From JACMRI01 sp043778625 (GTDB taxonomy: Bacteria > Bacteroidota > Bacteroidia > UBA4408), in assembly GCA_043778625.1 (NCBI GenBank), contig JAYWFU010000004.1:1-9888 (forward strand): a stretch of DNA of 9,888 nucleotides, in the 5' to 3' direction. The notes under the pieces were generated by a model. The model worked only from the letters and a program-made list of their open reading frames with translations. It was not told the origin of the DNA and did not search any database. Numbering within the stretch: position 1 is the first letter of the stretch; every line of letters starts with the position of its first letter. This document shows, one piece after another, positions 8,191 through 9,888 of this stretch. Both the position numbers and the translations under genes were made by a program.

Positions 8191-9827
8191 ACAACTTTAA
8201 TAGTTTGTGAACTGCTTGACGAGCTTATTTTTAAATAATACATCCCTGCTTTGTAATTAGCGGTACCTAGGTTATACACTAGCGTATATTCGTCGGAGGT
8301 GTAATTAATGGTAGATAGCACGGCTAGTTTTTGCCCCATTATACTGTATAGTTCGGTGGTGTACACATCATTAGTAGGTATAGTAACTGTTACCGATACT
8401 TTATCAGTAAACGGATTAGGATACACATTACTATAATTTATTTTGTTGCTATTACCAATGCCTGTAACTACTGGCGGAGCGCAAGTTCCGTTGGGTAGTA
8501 TGTTGGCATCTAACCAAGCTAATCTATCCACAATCCAGTTTTTAGTAGCCAGTATTTCTTCGGCATAGGTGTTGGCTAATGGGCTGGGGTTAGGCCACAC
8601 GTAAGTACCTAGTATTGGGTAGCGTACAAAATGCCTTGCTTGCGCATCGTTAAGTAATAAGGTCATGGAGTCTATTTTTCCAAATAATACAGTGGTGTTT
8701 AACAACGTACCTCGTAGCTCTTGCCAACGGCAGTATAGTTTGTTTTGATACACGGTATCGGTCATCATTTTATCCCACCAAAATGGTATTACCCAATTAT
8801 CGCCACCGCACACATCGTTAAATTTGTAAGCCCAACCGCTACTTAACTCGCCAGCACAATAATCGGCGTTATGCCAGGCTAGGTTAAAATCCCACACGGG
8901 ACCCGCTTTTAGCAAGCCACCGTTACTGTATCTATCTTTATAAAAATAGCTACTCAAGCGGTAACCATCTACGTTTTTGCTTACTTCGTTTATGAGCATA
9001 AAATCAATAAACGATTTAATACTTACGTATTTACGATAGCCATTAACAGGGTCCATAAAATTGGGGCTATTTAGCGTGTTTTCAAAACTATCCAACACAT
9101 AATGTTTTAAATACTCGGCTTGTGGTGTACTTATATTGGCAGCTGTAGGGTATTTAAACGTAAAACCAATGTTTTGCCCACTAGTAGCGTTGTTAGGCGC
9201 AATGGTAGAGTAAAAATCGGGTTGGTCTTTGTCAATGCTAAATATGTATCCGCCTGTAATGCTATCGGCCGAGTTGGAGGTAGGAAGTAATTTTTTAATA
9301 TTTACACGATTTTTATCGCGTTTAATTTTCTCCATAAACACATATACTCCTTTGTAATCGCCATCAATAATTACTTCGCAAAATTTAGTGCGAGCTGCCC
9401 AATGTCCCATATCTAGGGCTAGTTGGTAAGTTATAACATTACGCATTAACGATTTGTCGGTATACGGCGCATATAGTACCCAATCGGCATGGGTGGGCAT
9501 ACCCAGTACTATGGTATCTTTTTTAGCCTGTGCACTATCTCTGGTTTCTATGTTGTACTGCAATTGGTCAAACCCTGTTGATGATTGCCCCCGAACTTCA
9601 ATACCTATATTATTATTGTAATTATTAGGCACGTCTGTTACGTGGTTAAAACTCCCCGAGCCATTGTATATAATGCGCATGCTACTGGGTGTTTTAACCC
9701 CTTGATTAATACCCTGACCGTTAGTATTAATAATAACTATAGGTAGATTAGATGAATCTAAACTAGTCTGCCCGCTAACCCTATGTATATAAAGTAGTAC
9801 TGCAATAAATAGTATAATTTTTTTCAT
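8181..9827 (-). CDS. Secreted CotH-kinase-family protein with T9SS type-A sorting domain
   Basis: The 548-residue product has a signal peptide (cleavage likely after VSG, residue 19), a CotH-family domain at about 26-445, and a T9SS C-terminal sorting domain at about 467-548 (NVYPNPFTDKVSVTV, then GMYYLKI and the terminal TIKVVKQ). It should cross the inner membrane by Sec and reach the cell surface or medium through T9SS. CotH proteins are atypical protein kinases in Bacillus spores; the substrate here is unknown. Recognisable family blocks are EVRGQSSTG (77-85), LGMPTHADWVLYAPYTDKSLMRN (108-130), VYVFMEKIKRDKNRVNI (161-177) and AGPVWDFNLAWHNADYC (308-324). Two oddities are visible. The block usually reading F-P-K-K-x-Y reads FDQLQY (86-91), without the lysine pair. 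The usual WDFD of Bacillus-type members is WDFN, as I recall from other Bacteroidota members. A six-Ser run (535-540) precedes the last strand. A structural, non-catalytic role is possible. It is convergent with rsmB across 19 bp. Confidence 0.87.
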   Translation of the reverse strand: MKKIILFIAVLLYIHRVSGQTSLDSSNLPIVIINTNGQGINQGVKTPSSMRIIYNGSGSFNHVTDVPNNYNNNIGIEVRGQSSTGFDQLQYNIETRDSAQAKKDTIVLGMPTHADWVLYAPYTDKSLMRNVITYQLALDMGHWAARTKFCEVIIDGDYKGVYVFMEKIKRDKNRVNIKKLLPTSNSADSITGGYIFSIDKDQPDFYSTIAPNNATSGQNIGFTFKYPTAANISTPQAEYLKHYVLDSFENTLNSPNFMDPVNGYRKYVSIKSFIDFMLINEVSKNVDGYRLSSYFYKDRYSNGGLLKAGPVWDFNLAWHNADYCAGELSSGWAYKFNDVCGGDNWVIPFWWDKMMTDTVYQNKLYCRWQELRGTLLNTTVLFGKIDSMTLLLNDAQARHFVRYPILGTYVWPNPSPLANTYAEEILATKNWIVDRLAWLDANILPNGTCAPPVVTGIGNSNKINYSNVYPNPFTDKVSVTVTIPTNDVYTTELYSIMGQKLAVLSTINYTSDEYTLVYNLGTANYKAGMYYLKISSSSSSQTIKVVKQ

Positions 9828-9888
9828 GATTTTAATTCTCTCAATTATAAATTTTAATACATCATATAGTAAATAATACAGTTTGCGC

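Noticed and set aside
8208..8225. Run of six serines near the C-terminus of the CotH-family protein, considered as a slippage tract
   Set aside because: The serines use mixed codons (AGC, TCG, TCA, AGC, AGT, TCA), so there is no simple DNA repeat to slip on.
9828..9888. Possible promoter for the CotH-family gene (TATAATTG on the minus strand)
   Set aside because: One mismatch to TAnnTTTG and no convincing TTG at the right distance; the upstream region is cut off by the window edge.
1..9888. Search for CRISPR repeats, tRNA or rRNA genes, insertion sequences, attachment sites and defence or toxin genes
   Set aside because: No regularly spaced repeats, terminal inverted repeats, transposase motifs or RNA gene signatures were seen; the window is almost fully covered by five ordinary genes.

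Overview
The window looks like chromosomal DNA from an AT-rich member of the Bacteroidota. The evidence is a secreted protein with a type IX secretion system (T9SS) type-A C-terminal sorting domain, a TamL-type lipidated Omp85 protein, a promoter of the Bacteroidota form (TTG, spacer, TAnnTTTG) and start codons without clear Shine-Dalgarno sequences. A Chitinophagales- or Sphingobacteriales-like host is plausible, but this is inferred from style and not from a marker gene.

Layout from left to right. (1) Minus strand, 85-3225: a large secreted repeat protein with a signal peptide, an N-terminal beta domain, a fibronectin-III-like domain, a G8-like domain and a long run of beta-helix-type repeats. 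It stops inside the proline-rich linker that normally leads into a T9SS sorting domain. The same frame beyond the stop, up to the window edge, still reads like the continuation of that linker. (2) Minus strand, 3287-4387: a GT-B type glycosyltransferase, 61 bp upstream of the secreted protein. (3) A 100-bp divergent intergenic region with a good promoter for the rightward genes. (4) Plus strand, 4488-6914 and 6935-8161: tamL-like Omp85 outer-membrane lipoprotein followed after 20 bp by an RsmB-family rRNA cytosine-C5 methyltransferase, probably one transcript. (5) A 19-bp convergent junction with an imperfect hairpin. (6) Minus strand, 8181-9827: a secreted CotH-kinase-family protein with an intact T9SS sorting domain. 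Coding density is about 97 percent and no intergenic stretch reaches 300 bp.

The themes are cell-envelope biogenesis and export to the surface: TamL would assist insertion of outer-membrane proteins, and the CotH protein, and originally probably the large repeat protein, would be T9SS cargo. The rRNA methyltransferase is housekeeping. I do not see a defence system, mobile element, CRISPR array, RNA gene or an obviously new multigene system. The most useful observation is the apparently broken 3' end of the large secreted-protein gene at the left edge. The second is a CotH-family protein whose usual lysine pair in the N-terminal motif is replaced.
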